64,000 bases of DNA from Hydrogenophaga borbori (GTDB taxonomy: Bacteria; Pseudomonadota; Gammaproteobacteria; Burkholderiales; Burkholderiaceae_C): the NCBI RefSeq assembly GCF_003417535.1, contig NZ_QVLS01000003.1, forward strand, positions 372,001 through 436,000, written 5' to 3'. Every line of letters begins with the position of its first letter. Within the stretch, counting starts at the first letter, position 1. The translations under genes were made by a program, and so were the position numbers. A model generated the notes under the pieces. It was not told the DNA's origin. It worked only from the letters and a program-made list of their open reading frames with translations, and made no database searches. Of the stretch, positions 19,441-30,924 are shown one piece after another.

Positions 19441-20297
19441 TGGCGGAATTGGCCACCGGTGCGCCCGCCGCGGCGCTGTTGGGCGTGCTCGGCCTGCTCG
19501 TGGGCAGTTTCCTGAATGTCGTCATCCACCGCCTGCCCAAGATGATGGAGCGGCAATGGGCCGCCGAATGCGCGGAGTTGCAGGGCACGGCGCGAGACGC
19601 CCAGGCACCGGCAGACCGCTACAACCTCCTGGTGCCGCGCTCGGCCTGCCCGCATTGCGGCCACGCCATCCGTTGGTACGAGAACATCCCCGTGCTGAGC
19701 TACCTCGCGCTGCGTGGCCGGTGCAGCCAGTGCGGCGCGGGCATCGGGCCGCGCTATCCCCTGGTGGAAGCCGCCACCGGTGCGTTGTTCGCCTGGGCAG
19801 GCTGGCACTGGGGCCTCAACGCCGCCGGCCTGGCCTGGTGTGGGTTCGCCGCGGCCGTGGTCGCGCTCGCCTGCATCGACTGGGACACCACCCTGCTGCC
19901 CGACGACATCACGCTGCCCCTGCTGTGGACGGGCCTGGTCGCCGCGGCACTCGGCGTCACGCCCACCCACCTGGCCGATGCCGTCTGGGGGGCGGTCGGC
20001 GGCTACCTGTCCTTGTGGCTCGTCTACTGGGCCTTCAAGCTGCTCACCGGCAAGGAGGGGATGGGCTACGGCGACTTCAAGCTGTTCGCGGCCTTCGGCG
20101 CCTGGTTCGGCTGGCAAGCGCTGGTGCCCATCATCCTCATGGCCTCGGTGATCGGCGCGGTCGTCGGCATTGGCATCAAGCTGGTGGGCCGCCTGCGCGA
20201 AGGCGGCTATGTGCCCTTCGGCCCCTTCCTCGCGTTGGGCGGGCTCACCGCCATGGTGTTCGGTCCCTCGGCCATCCTGGCCGCCGTCGGCCTGTGA
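19440..20297 (+). CDS. pilD: Prepilin leader peptidase / N-methyltransferase PilD
   Basis: 285 residues, a polytopic inner-membrane aspartyl protease that cleaves the type III signal of prepilins and methylates the new N terminus. The N-terminal methyltransferase loop has two zinc pairs, C70-x2-C73 and C95-x2-C98. The protease aspartates are in IDWDTTLLPDD (near 147-149) and GYGDFKL. About seven membrane helices follow the first one (GVLGLLVGSFLNVVIHRLP). The ATG shares one base with the pilC stop, and the pilD stop overlaps the GTG of coaE. Confidence 0.96.
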   Translation: MAELATGAPAAALLGVLGLLVGSFLNVVIHRLPKMMERQWAAECAELQGTARDAQAPADRYNLLVPRSACPHCGHAIRWYENIPVLSYLALRGRCSQCGAGIGPRYPLVEAATGALFAWAGWHWGLNAAGLAWCGFAAAVVALACIDWDTTLLPDDITLPLLWTGLVAAALGVTPTHLADAVWGAVGGYLSLWLVYWAFKLLTGKEGMGYGDFKLFAAFGAWFGWQALVPIILMASVIGAVVGIGIKLVGRLREGGYVPFGPFLALGGLTAMVFGPSAILAAVGL

Positions 20298-20902
20298 GCG
20301 CCGCGCGACCGTCCTGGCGCATCGGCCTCACGGGCGGCATTGGCAGCGGCAAGAGCACGGTCGGCGCCCGGTTGCAGGCGCTCGGCGCGGAGCTCATCGA
20401 CGCGGACGCCATCTCCCGCGCCAGCACGGCGGCCGGGGGCGCGGCCATTCCCGCGGTGCGCGACGGCTTCGGCCCGGATTTCATCGACAGCGATGGCGCG
20501 CTGCACCGCGCCCGCATGCGCGAGCTGGTGTTCGCCGACCCCGACGCCCGCCAACGGCTCGAGGCCATCGTTCATCCCATCGTCGCGCGTGAGATCGCCC
20601 TGCGCGTGACGCTCAGCAACAAGGCTTGCGTGGTGTTCGACGTGCCCTTGCTCGCCGAGTCGCCGCGCTGGCGGCCCCAGCTCGACCGAGTACTCGTGGT
20701 CGACTGCAGCGAGGCCACGCAGCGCCGCCGCGTGCGCGCCCGCAGCGGCTGGGACGACGCGGTGCTCGATGGCGTGCTGCGCAGCCAGAGCCCCCGGGCG
20801 CTGCGCCTGGCGGTGGCCGACGCGGTGATCTTCAACGACGAGGACGATCTCGACCGTTTGCATGGGTTGGTTGACCGGCTATCGGCAAGCTTCGGGCTAT
20901 GA
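20294..20902 (+). CDS. coaE: Dephospho-CoA kinase
   Basis: 202 residues. It phosphorylates the 3' hydroxyl of the ribose in dephospho-CoA, the last step of coenzyme A synthesis. The P-loop GGIGSGKST is at 14-22, with the LIDADAISR stretch and the VFDVPLLAES lid and substrate residues after it. The start is a GTG that overlaps the pilD stop (GTGA), which gives the expected short N terminus before the P-loop. The pilD-coaE-zapD-yacG order is widespread in gamma- and betaproteobacteria. Confidence 0.95.
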   Translation: MSAARPSWRIGLTGGIGSGKSTVGARLQALGAELIDADAISRASTAAGGAAIPAVRDGFGPDFIDSDGALHRARMRELVFADPDARQRLEAIVHPIVAREIALRVTLSNKACVVFDVPLLAESPRWRPQLDRVLVVDCSEATQRRRVRARSGWDDAVLDGVLRSQSPRALRLAVADAVIFNDEDDLDRLHGLVDRLSASFGL

Positions 20903-20909
20903 TCCGTCC

Positions 20910-21701
20910 ATGCGCGGCCAACACGGCCTCACGCGCCGCGAGCCCGTGATCCTCTACGAATACCCTTTCAACGAACGCATCCGCACCTACCTGCGGCTCG
21001 AGCAGCTGTTCAAGCGCCTCGCCGCGCTCGTGCCACGCGACCACCCACTGGATCACCACTACGCGATCCAGACGCTGTTCGAGATCATGGACGTGGCTTC
21101 GCGCGCCGACATGAAATCGGACGTGCTCAAAGACCTCGACCGGCAGAAACAGGCGCTGGCGGGCTTTCGGGGCAACCCCGCCATTTCCGAGTCGGCGCTC
21201 GAATCCGCCATCGCCCAACTCGACACCTGCTTTTCGCAGATCGCCGACGTGCCCGGCAAGCCGGGCCAGGCGCTCACCGAGAACGACTGGCTGATGGCCA
21301 TCCGTAGCCGCATCGGTATCCCCGGTGGCACCTGCGAATTCGACCTGCCGGCCTACTTCCACTGGCAGCACCTGGCCACCGACCAGCGCCAGGCCGACCT
21401 GAGCGCCTGGTCGCGCACGCTGGCGCCGCTGGCCGAGGCCGTGGTGCTGTTGCTGAAGATGATGCGCGAGACCGGCGCGCCGCAGAAGGTGGTGTCCAGC
21501 GGCGGGCAGTTCCAGCAGAACCTGCCCCAGGGGCGCACCTTTCAGCTGCTGCGCTTGCGCATCGACCCATCGTCCGGTCTGGTTCCCGAAATCAGCGGCA
21601 ACCGGCTGATGTTCTCGGTGCGCCTCATGCGCCTGGGCGAGGACCACCGCCTGCACCCGGCGGGCGAGGACGCGAGCTTCGAGCTCGCCTTGTGCGCCTG
21701 A
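20910..21701 (+). CDS. zapD: Cell division protein ZapD
   Basis: 263 residues from the ATG at 20910. ZapD (DUF1342) bundles FtsZ filaments and stabilises the division ring in the cytoplasm. The family wording is plain in [42 protein letters not shown] and [15 protein letters not shown]. The true start could instead be the GTG at 20946 (giving [10 protein letters not shown]), which matches the E. coli N terminus better; neither has a strong ribosome site. It begins eight bases after coaE. Confidence 0.92.
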   Translation: MRGQHGLTRREPVILYEYPFNERIRTYLRLEQLFKRLAALVPRDHPLDHHYAIQTLFEIMDVASRADMKSDVLKDLDRQKQALAGFRGNPAISESALESAIAQLDTCFSQIADVPGKPGQALTENDWLMAIRSRIGIPGGTCEFDLPAYFHWQHLATDQRQADLSAWSRTLAPLAEAVVLLLKMMRETGAPQKVVSSGGQFQQNLPQGRTFQLLRLRIDPSSGLVPEISGNRLMFSVRLMRLGEDHRLHPAGEDASFELALCA

Positions 21702-21705
21702 GGCC

Positions 21706-21906
21706 ATGGCCGAGCCGGTCGAGCCCCGCATCGTGCGCTGCCCGGCCTGCGGCGGCGACAGCGTCTACGCCCCCAGCAACCGCTGGCGCCCGTTCTGCAG
21801 CGAGCGCTGCAAGCAAGGCGACCTGGGCGCCTGGGCCAGCGAGCAGTACGCCCTGCCCGACAAGGGCACGCCAGTGAACGACTGGGACGCCGAGTCGCCG
21901 CGCTGA
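21706..21906 (+). CDS. yacG: DNA gyrase inhibitor YacG
   Basis: 66 residues. A small zinc protein with cysteines C12, C15, C31 and C35 in CPACGGD and [14 protein letters not shown]. The E. coli homologue binds GyrB and blocks DNA binding by gyrase. It is four bases after zapD and ends the operon; the convergent Nudix gene stops 14 bases beyond. Confidence 0.93.
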   Translation: MAEPVEPRIVRCPACGGDSVYAPSNRWRPFCSERCKQGDLGAWASEQYALPDKGTPVNDWDAESPR

Positions 21907-21919
21907 ACCGCGCCGCGCT

Positions 21920-22369
21920 TCAGGCGGCGTCGGCCTCTTCCTGCAGCCAGCGCAGCACGGGCACCGTGCCGGGCAACACGGGTTCGCACCGCACCGGCAG
22001 GCGCTCCCAGCGGCTGTCCTGGCCCTCGTGCATCTGCAGCTCCCCGGACCACTGGAACACCTTGCAGAAGTGCAGGCGCACGAGCCCGTGGGGGTAGTCG
22101 ACCAGTTGGACGCGCCAGACCTGCGCCGGCCCGATGGTCAGGCCGATCTCTTCCTGCAGCTCGCGCCGCAGCGCCTGTTCCACGGTCTCACCGGCCTCGA
22201 GCTTGCCGCCCGGGAATTCCCAGTAGCCCGCGTACACCTTGCCCGCGGGGCGCGAGGTGAGCAGGAAGCGCCCCTGATCGTCAATGAGCACGCCGACGGC
22301 CACGTCCGTCGCGCCCTGGGCGGCGACGGCCTCGCGCCCACCGTCGACGACCAGCACCTCGGCGCTCAC
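21920..22369 (-). CDS. MutT-like Nudix hydrolase
   Basis: 149 residues. A complete Nudix box lies at 55-77 (GKLEAGE, REL, EEIGL). The context FLLTSRPAGKVYAGYWEFPGG is typical of MutT-type 8-oxo-dGTP pyrophosphatases, which clean the nucleotide pool of oxidised guanine; the exact substrate cannot be read from sequence. The GTG start overlaps the stop of the DUF815 ATPase (GTGA), and it is the last gene of a secA-argJ-DUF815-Nudix run. MutT next to secA and yacG is a common proteobacterial arrangement. Confidence 0.88.
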   Translation of the reverse strand: MSAEVLVVDGGREAVAAQGATDVAVGVLIDDQGRFLLTSRPAGKVYAGYWEFPGGKLEAGETVEQALRRELQEEIGLTIGPAQVWRVQLVDYPHGLVRLHFCKVFQWSGELQMHEGQDSRWERLPVRCEPVLPGTVPVLRWLQEEADAA

Positions 22370-23250
22370 GCCCCGGCCTCGGCGCCGTGCGCGCCGGCGT
22401 AATCGCGCGCGAACTGATAGGCCACGCGGCCGCTGCGCGAGCCCCGCTCCAGCGCCCACACCAGGGCCTGCGGCCGCGCCGCCTCGATCGCCCCGGCCGC
22501 CACCCCGAAGGACGACAGCCACTGCGCGACGATGGCCAGGTACTCGTCCTGACTGAAGGGGTAGAAGCTGATCCACAGGCCGAAGCGCTCGGACAGCGAG
22601 ATCTTTTCCTCGACCACCTCGCCAGGGTGCACCTCGCCGTCCGCCGTGTGCGTGTACGTGAGGTTCTCCTTCATGTACTCAGGCAGCAGGTGGCGGCGGT
22701 TGCTGGTGGCGTAGATCAGCACGTTGGCGCTGGAGGCCGAGACCGAGCCGTCGAGGATGGACTTGAGCGCCTTGTAGCCGGGCTCGCCGTCCTCGAAGCT
22801 GAGGTCGTCGCAATAGACGATGAATTTCTCGGGCCGGCCGGCCACCACCTCGACGATGTCGGGCAGGTCGACCAGGTCGCTCTTGTCGACCTCGATCAGC
22901 CGCAGGCCCTGCGCCGCATAAGCGTTGAGGCAGGCCTTGACCAGCGAGGATTTGCCCGTGCCGCGCGCGCCCGTCAGCAGCACGTTGTTGGCCGGCAGGC
23001 CCTTCACGAAGTGCTCGGTGTTGCGCTGGATGCGCTCCTTCTGCGGCTCCACTTCCTTCAGGTCGTCCAGTGCAATGCTGGCGACGTGGCGCACGGGCTC
23101 CAGCAGGCCATGGCCGCTGCTGCGCTTGCGGTAGCGGAACGCGTGGGACGCCGACCAGTCCGGCGCCGACAGCGGCCGCGGCAGCACGGATTCGATGCGG
23201 TCGATCAGGGCTTCGGCGCGCTGCATCAGGCGCTCGAACGAGGGGTTCAT
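22366..23250 (-). CDS. DUF815 family P-loop ATPase
   Basis: 294 residues. An AAA-type ATPase: Walker A GARGTGKS at 94-101, Walker B as [11 protein letters not shown] around 143-153, and an [13 protein letters not shown] sensor-1 stretch. Family DUF815 is widespread in proteobacteria, and I know of no proven function. No other domain or membrane segment is visible. The ATG overlaps the argJ stop (ATGA) and the stop overlaps the Nudix start, so the three are probably translated together. Residues 1-45 are poorly conserved-looking and basic. Confidence 0.85.
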   Translation of the reverse strand: MNPSFERLMQRAEALIDRIESVLPRPLSAPDWSASHAFRYRKRSSGHGLLEPVRHVASIALDDLKEVEPQKERIQRNTEHFVKGLPANNVLLTGARGTGKSSLVKACLNAYAAQGLRLIEVDKSDLVDLPDIVEVVAGRPEKFIVYCDDLSFEDGEPGYKALKSILDGSVSASSANVLIYATSNRRHLLPEYMKENLTYTHTADGEVHPGEVVEEKISLSERFGLWISFYPFSQDEYLAIVAQWLSSFGVAAGAIEAARPQALVWALERGSRSGRVAYQFARDYAGAHGAEAGA

Positions 23251-24494
23251 GAGCGGTAGTCGGCGTTGATGGTGACGTACTCGTGGCTGAAGTCGCAGGT
23301 CCAGACGGTGTCGCTGGCCGTGCCGCGGCCCAGGCCGATGCGCACCTCGATCTCCGCCGGCTTCATCACGCGCTGACCGTCTTCTTCGCGGTATTTGGGG
23401 TGGCGTCCGCCACGCGTCACCACGTGCACGTCGCCCAGCCACAGGTCGATGCCGCCCACGTCCAGGTCGTCGATGCCCGCATAGCCCACCGCTGCGAGGA
23501 TGCGGCCCAGGTTGGGGTCGCTGGCGAAAAAGGCCGTCTTGACCAACGGCGAATGCGCCACCGAATAGGCCGCGCGCAGACACTCCGCCGTGTCGCGGCC
23601 GCCCTCCACGCGGATGGTGATGAACTTGGTGGCGCCCTCGCCGTCGCGCACGATGGCGTGCGCCAGGCGCTGGGCCAGGGGCGTGAGCGCGTCCAGCAGG
23701 GCGCGGCCCGACGGGCTGGACAGGTCGGTCACCGGCGGATGGCCCGCCTGGCCGGTGGCGATGACCACGAAAGAATCGTTGGTGCTGGTGTCGCCGTCGA
23801 CCGTGACCCGGTTGAACGAGGCGTCGGCCAGGCGGCGGGCCAGCTCGTTCATGAGTTCGGGCGCCACTGCCGCATCGGTGGCCAGGAAGCCCAGCATGGT
23901 GGCCATGTTGGGCCGGATCATGCCGGCGCCCTTGGCGATGCCGGTGGCGCGCAGCGCGCGGCCCTCCAGCTCGAAGGACACGCTGGCAGCCTTGGGCAGG
24001 GTGTCCGTGGTCATGATGCCCTGGGCCGCGGCCAGCCACTGGGCGCCGGAGTCGTGCTGCGCCGAACAGGCGCTGGTCAGCGCCGCCGGCAGGCCGCCGA
24101 GCAGGCGGTCCATGGGCAGGGGCTCCATGATCACGCCGGTGGAGAACGGCAGCACCTGCTCGTGGTGCAGGCCCAGCGAGCGCGCCAGCGCGTTGCAGGT
24201 CTGGCGCGCGTCGGCCAGGCCGCTCTCACCCGTGCCCGCGTTCGCGTTGCCTGTGTTGATCACCAGCGCGCGCACGCCCTGGCCGCTGGCCAGGTGCTCG
24301 CGGCACACCTGCACCGGAGCCGCCGCGTAGCGGTTGCGCGTGAACACCGCGCCCACCGCGCTGCCCTCATCGAGCAGGAACACGGTGAGGTCCTTGCGGT
24401 TGGCCTTGCGGATGCCGGCTTCGGCGACACCGATGCGCACGCCCGCGATGGGCAGCAGATCGGCCACGGCGGGACTGGAGAGCTGGACAGGCAT
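23247..24494 (-). CDS. argJ: Bifunctional glutamate N-acetyltransferase / amino-acid acetyltransferase ArgJ
   Basis: 415 residues. It transfers acetyl from N-acetylornithine to glutamate, recycling the acetyl group of arginine synthesis. The proenzyme cuts itself before T199 in NMAT-MLGF, and T199 then becomes the N-terminal nucleophile of the beta chain; GTGKSAGMI-like wording ([11 protein letters not shown]) precedes it. The oxyanion stretch [10 protein letters not shown] is also visible. The ATG at 24494 gives [16 protein letters not shown], fitting family starts. It lies 49 bases after the secA stop. Confidence 0.95.
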   Translation of the reverse strand: MPVQLSSPAVADLLPIAGVRIGVAEAGIRKANRKDLTVFLLDEGSAVGAVFTRNRYAAAPVQVCREHLASGQGVRALVINTGNANAGTGESGLADARQTCNALARSLGLHHEQVLPFSTGVIMEPLPMDRLLGGLPAALTSACSAQHDSGAQWLAAAQGIMTTDTLPKAASVSFELEGRALRATGIAKGAGMIRPNMATMLGFLATDAAVAPELMNELARRLADASFNRVTVDGDTSTNDSFVVIATGQAGHPPVTDLSSPSGRALLDALTPLAQRLAHAIVRDGEGATKFITIRVEGGRDTAECLRAAYSVAHSPLVKTAFFASDPNLGRILAAVGYAGIDDLDVGGIDLWLGDVHVVTRGGRHPKYREEDGQRVMKPAEIEVRIGLGRGTASDTVWTCDFSHEYVTINADYRS

Positions 24495-24543
24495 GAAAGG
24501 TTCTCGGATCGGGAAGGGGACGGCTGGCCAGGGCGCCAGCCGC

Positions 24544-27297
<2,754 letters not shown>

Positions 27298-27446
27298 ATG
27301 AGGGCGTCCGGGAAGCCAGGCCGCGAGGCGCTGGCGTGGACAGCAAGGATCGATCGGAAGGACGCTTGCGCGCCCACGGCCTGCGACAACGGGGCACAAG
27401 GCCTCTACATGCCGGCGAACACGCGGCTTTCAAGCGCGAAACCGGC

Positions 27447-27476
27447 ATTTTAGCGGCCGGCCCCGGCGCGTTTCAG
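27447..27476 (-). promoter_or_regulatory. Probable sigma-70 promoter of secA
   Basis: Minus strand: -35 CTGAAA (27471-27476), an 18-base spacer and -10 TAAAAT (27447-27452). The -35 overlaps the end of the M23 peptidase gene. The transcript would start near 27440, leaving roughly 140 bases before the secA ATG. Confidence 0.5.
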
Positions 27477-28426
27477 CGCGCGCGTGGGGCGTTCGGCCCG
27501 GGGGGCGAGCGGGCCAGGGTTTCGCCGGCCTGCAGGAATTTCTGCGGGTTCTGCGGCACGCCCGCCACCCACACCTCGAAGTGCAGGTGCGGGCCGGTGG
27601 AGCGCCCGGTCGAGCCGACCTCGGCGATCTTCTGACCGCGCTTGACGATGTCGCCCTTCTTCACGAAGACCTTGGAGGTGTGGGCGTAGCGCGTCACCAG
27701 GTCGTTGCCGTGGTCGATCTCCACCAGGTTGCCATAGGCGGCGTGGTACTCCTGCGCGATGACCACGCCACCGGCGGCCGCCACGATGGACGTGCCCGTC
27801 TCCGCGGGAAAGTCCAGGCCCGTGTGCAGGGCGGACTGGCCGTTGATCGGGTCGATGCGAAAGCCGAAGCCCGAGCCCACCCGCCCGTCCACCACGGGTT
27901 TTTCCGTCGGTATCAGGGTGCTCTGGATTTTCTGGTCGAACAGACGCGATTCGATCGCGGTGAGCCAGTCCACGCGAGCGCCGCTGCCCGCGTCCGCCGC
28001 CTCCATCTCCCGCGCGAGCTCCTCCAGCGTGAGCGAGCGGTTGGAGACCAGCACACCGCCCGAACCGGGCAGCGGTGGCCGCGCCTGAGCGGGCTCCAGG
28101 CCGGCCAGGCCGGCGACGCGCTCACCGAGCGAGTCGATCTGCATCATGCGCGCTTGCATCTCGCCGAGCTTGCGCGCCATCGCATCGAGGTTGGCGCGCA
28201 GGTAGGCGTCGCGCTGGCCGGGGTCGTCGCGGTGCACCAGTCGCGCCACCGAAGCGAAGCCGGGCCAGCCCTGGCGAATGCCTTCCAGGAACACCCAGTG
28301 GTAGGTGGCCACCGCGCCGAACATGAGGCCCAGCACGGCCAGCACGGCCACGGCGATCAGCTTCCAGCCGTTCAGGTGCAGGGCCTGGCGGCGGGCGAGC
28401 CAGGCGTCGGTGATGATGATGTGCAC
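27473..28426 (-). CDS. M23 family metallopeptidase, membrane-anchored
   Basis: 317 residues. One N-terminal membrane helix (about 21-43) is followed by a periplasmic helical region and a LytM/M23 domain at about 185-300. The zinc ligands are complete: H201-x3-D205 in LHTGLDF and H280-L-H282 in GPHLHFEVW, so it should be an active endopeptidase on peptidoglycan cross-bridges rather than an EnvC-type activator. The start is GTG at 28426 with AGGAA upstream. It lies directly upstream of secA, as in many betaproteobacteria, and is divergent from the DciA-like gene. Confidence 0.9.
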   Translation of the reverse strand: MHIIITDAWLARRQALHLNGWKLIAVAVLAVLGLMFGAVATYHWVFLEGIRQGWPGFASVARLVHRDDPGQRDAYLRANLDAMARKLGEMQARMMQIDSLGERVAGLAGLEPAQARPPLPGSGGVLVSNRSLTLEELAREMEAADAGSGARVDWLTAIESRLFDQKIQSTLIPTEKPVVDGRVGSGFGFRIDPINGQSALHTGLDFPAETGTSIVAAAGGVVIAQEYHAAYGNLVEIDHGNDLVTRYAHTSKVFVKKGDIVKRGQKIAEVGSTGRSTGPHLHFEVWVAGVPQNPQKFLQAGETLARSPPGPNAPRAR

Positions 28427-28490
28427 GGCTGTGTTCCTTTGCTGAGCGACCCGCTCGACGCGGCACGACCGACTCGGTCAGAATGACCGC

Positions 28491-28805
28491 ATGCCGACCC
28501 GACAATCCCCCTCCGTCTTCAGCCTGCAGGAGGCCGTTGGCGCCGCGCCTGGCCTGGCCGAACTGCAGGCCAGGATCCGCCAGTCGCAGCGCTGTCTCGA
28601 TCTTGTTCGGGAGCGCATTCCCCATGCCCTGCGCACCCAGGTCACCGCCGGGCCCCTGCAGGACACCGAGTGGTGCCTGCTGGTTCGAAGCAGCGCGGCG
28701 GCGGCCAAGTTGCGGCAGCTGTTGCCTGCGCTGCGTGACGCATTGCACGAAAGCGGGGCGCAGGTTAGCGCAATCCGCATCAAAGTCCAAACGCCAGGCC
28801 GATGA
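28491..28805 (+). CDS. DUF721/DciA-like protein
   Basis: 104 residues. The length, charge pattern and placement next to the M23 peptidase and secA fit the DUF721 family; DciA members load the replicative helicase DnaB in bacteria that lack DnaC. The stretch HALRTQVTAGPLQDTEWCLLVRSSAAAAKLRQLLPAL matches the KH-like fold wording in outline only. I cannot show helicase binding. Divergent from the M23 gene with 64 bases between; the tRNA-Thr gene converges on it 22 bases downstream. Confidence 0.65.
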   Translation: MPTRQSPSVFSLQEAVGAAPGLAELQARIRQSQRCLDLVRERIPHALRTQVTAGPLQDTEWCLLVRSSAAAAKLRQLLPALRDALHESGAQVSAIRIKVQTPGR

Positions 28806-28827
28806 GCGCGCCCGCCGGAAGACCGGG

Positions 28828-28903
<76 letters not shown>

Positions 28904-28923
28904 CTGGGGCAGCGATTCTAGGT

Positions 28924-29394
28924 TCACTTCACCCGCTTGAGCTGCGGCCGGCCACCCGGACGGCCAGGACCGTCGCCGCCCGGCTCGGGCGGGGTCGGGT
29001 CGTCGGGCGTGACGGCCCGCAGCGACGACGGCGGGGCAGGCTCCGCAGCCGCCGGCGGCTGCGAGGGCGTCGGCGCGGGAAAGGCCATGCCTTGCCCGTT
29101 CTCGCGCGCGTAGATCGCGATGACGTGGGTGATCGGCACCACGATCTCCCGCGACACGCCGCCGAACCGCGCCTTGAAGGTGATGTACTCGTTGTCCAGG
29201 CGCAGGTCCTTGGTGGCCTCCATGCTCACGTTGAGCACGATCTCGCCGTTGCGCACGAACTCCATCGGTACCTGCACCGAGGCATCCACGTGCACGGCGA
29301 TGTAGGGCGAGTACCCGTTGTCGCTGCACCATTCGTACAGCGCCCGGATGAGGTAGGGGCGGGTCGACGGGACCGGTGGCTCTGCCTGGGTCAT
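28924..29394 (-). CDS. sspB: ClpXP protease specificity-enhancing factor SspB
   Basis: 156 residues. The folded domain (1-115) begins TRPYLIRALYEWCSDNGYSPYI and binds the ssrA tag; a Pro/Ala-rich linker follows, and the C terminus GRPQLKRVK is the conserved tail that docks on the ClpX N domain (E. coli ends RPALRVVK). It delivers ssrA-tagged stalled proteins to ClpXP. It lies 25 bases after sspA, the usual sspA-sspB pair. Confidence 0.95.
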   Translation of the reverse strand: MTQAEPPVPSTRPYLIRALYEWCSDNGYSPYIAVHVDASVQVPMEFVRNGEIVLNVSMEATKDLRLDNEYITFKARFGGVSREIVVPITHVIAIYARENGQGMAFPAPTPSQPPAAAEPAPPSSLRAVTPDDPTPPEPGGDGPGRPGGRPQLKRVK

Positions 29395-29419
29395 GGCGCT
29401 GCGGCGGAACGGGCGCGCC

Positions 29420-30031
29420 TTACTTGCGCATGACCTTCTCGGACGGCGTCAGTGCCTCGATGTAGGCCGGGCGCGAGAAGATGCGCTCCGCGTACTTCAG
29501 CAGCGGCGCGGCGTTCTTGCTGAGCTCGATGCCGTAGAAGTCCAGGCGCCACAGCAGCGGCGCAATCGCCACGTCGAGCATGGAGAAGTTGTCGCCCAGC
29601 ATGAACTTGTTCTTCATGAACACGGGCGCGAGCTGCGTGAGGCGGTCGCGGATGTGCGAGCGGGCTTTCTCCAGCGCCTTCTCATTGCCTTTGCTGGTGC
29701 GCGATTCGAGCACCGACACGTGCGTGAACAGCTCCTTCTCGAAGTTGAGCAGGAACAGGCGCACGCGCGCGCGATCGACCGGGTCACCCGGCATGAGCTG
29801 GGGGTGCGGGAAGCGCTCGTCGATGTACTCGTTGATGATGTTCGACTCGTACAGGATCAGGTCGCGCTCGACCAGGATCGGCACTTGGCCGTACGGGTTC
29901 ATCACGGCGATGTCTTCGGGCTTGTTGTACAAGTCGACGTCGCGGATCTCGAAGTCCATGCCCTTTTCGAACAGCACGAAGCGGCAGCGGTGCGAATAGG
30001 GGCAGGTGGTGCCCGAGTACAAAACCATCAT
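29420..30031 (-). CDS. sspA: Stringent starvation protein A
   Basis: 203 residues. A GST-fold protein: the thioredoxin-like N-terminal domain (MVLYSGTTCPYSHRCRFVLFEKGM) and the helical C-terminal domain. SspA binds RNA polymerase and changes promoter choice under starvation; catalytic GST residues are not expected. I chose the ATG at 30031 because GGAGA lies just upstream. The start lies only about 22 bases after the T run of a strong terminator-like hairpin that ends the pet operon, so expression needs either read-through or a promoter within that short gap. It is followed by sspB. Confidence 0.95.
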   Translation of the reverse strand: MMVLYSGTTCPYSHRCRFVLFEKGMDFEIRDVDLYNKPEDIAVMNPYGQVPILVERDLILYESNIINEYIDERFPHPQLMPGDPVDRARVRLFLLNFEKELFTHVSVLESRTSKGNEKALEKARSHIRDRLTQLAPVFMKNKFMLGDNFSMLDVAIAPLLWRLDFYGIELSKNAAPLLKYAERIFSRPAYIEALTPSEKVMRK

Positions 30032-30052
30032 GGTTGGCGTCTCCTGAAACAG

Positions 30053-30098
30053 AAAACAGTGGCTTGCGATTGTGCCGCGTCGGCATCGCAAGCCACTG
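30053..30098 (-). terminator. Terminator or attenuator between petC and sspA
   Basis: A perfect 14-bp stem: CAGTGGCTTGCGAT on the minus strand (30085-30098) pairs with ATCGCAAGCCACTG (30057-30070). The 14-base loop holds a further GCCG/CGGC pairing. TTTT (30053-30056) follows on the minus strand, then the sspA ribosome site. It is by far the strongest hairpin in the window. Confidence 0.85.
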
Positions 30099-30136
30099 TG
30101 GGCGAAAAGGGGTGGATCGCACCCCGAGACGAAGGC

Positions 30137-30892
30137 TTACTTGACGTCTTTCCAGTACGCGGCGTTGAGGCGCCAGGCGACGACGGTGAAGAAGCCAAGG
30201 AAGATGAGCACCCACACGCCGATGCGCACGCGGTTTTTCGCGGCGGGCTCGGCCATCCACTGGAGGTAGGCCACCAGGTCGCCGACGTTCTGGTCGTACT
30301 GGGCCGGGGTCATGGTGCCAGGCTTGACCTGTTCCCAACCGCGCAGCACCTCGACTTCGTGGCCGTGGCTCTCCACCTTGTCGTAGACGGGCTTGCGCTC
30401 GCCCTGCAGCTCCCACAGGGGGTGCGGCATGCCGATATTGGGGAAGGCCTTGTTGTTCCAGCCCGTGGGCTTGGTGTCGTCGCGGTAGTAGGTGCGCAGC
30501 AGGGTGTAGAGGTAGTCGGGGCCGCTGCCGGCCGAGCTGGCGCGCGAACGGGCCACCAGGGTCAGGTCGGGCGGCACCTTGCCGAACCAGTCCTTGGCCA
30601 TCTTGGGATCGATGGCCGCCTTCATGGTGTCGCCGATCTTGTCGGTGGCGAAGGTGAGGTTTTCGGCGATCTGCTTGTCGTTCAGGCCGATGTCGCGCAG
30701 GCGGTTGTAGCGCATGAAGGCCGCCGAGTGGCAGTTCAGGCAGTAGTTGACGAACAGCTTGGCGCCGTTCTGCAGCGCGGCCATGTCGTTGGTGCGTTGC
30801 GGGGCGCGGTCCAGCGGGATACCGGCGCCGGCGGCCAGGGCGGCGCCGCTCAGGCCCAGGGACAACGCGATGCCCAGAAGAATCTTTTTCAT
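30137..30892 (-). CDS. petC: Cytochrome c1 of the cytochrome bc1 complex
   Basis: 251 residues. A signal peptide (1-20, ending ALA) leads the periplasmic heme domain with CLNCH at 51-55 for covalent heme; the methionine ligand is probably in NIGMPHPLW. A C-terminal helix (VRIGVWVLIFLGFFTVVAW) anchors the protein. It accepts electrons from the Rieske protein and passes them to soluble cytochrome c. The ATG at 30892 lies 32 bases after petB. Third gene of petABC; a strong hairpin follows. Confidence 0.96.
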   Translation of the reverse strand: MKKILLGIALSLGLSGAALAAGAGIPLDRAPQRTNDMAALQNGAKLFVNYCLNCHSAAFMRYNRLRDIGLNDKQIAENLTFATDKIGDTMKAAIDPKMAKDWFGKVPPDLTLVARSRASSAGSGPDYLYTLLRTYYRDDTKPTGWNNKAFPNIGMPHPLWELQGERKPVYDKVESHGHEVEVLRGWEQVKPGTMTPAQYDQNVGDLVAYLQWMAEPAAKNRVRIGVWVLIFLGFFTVVAWRLNAAYWKDVK

Positions 30893-30924
30893 AACGTTCA
30901 CTCTCCGGATGTCGTCGCGTTGGC

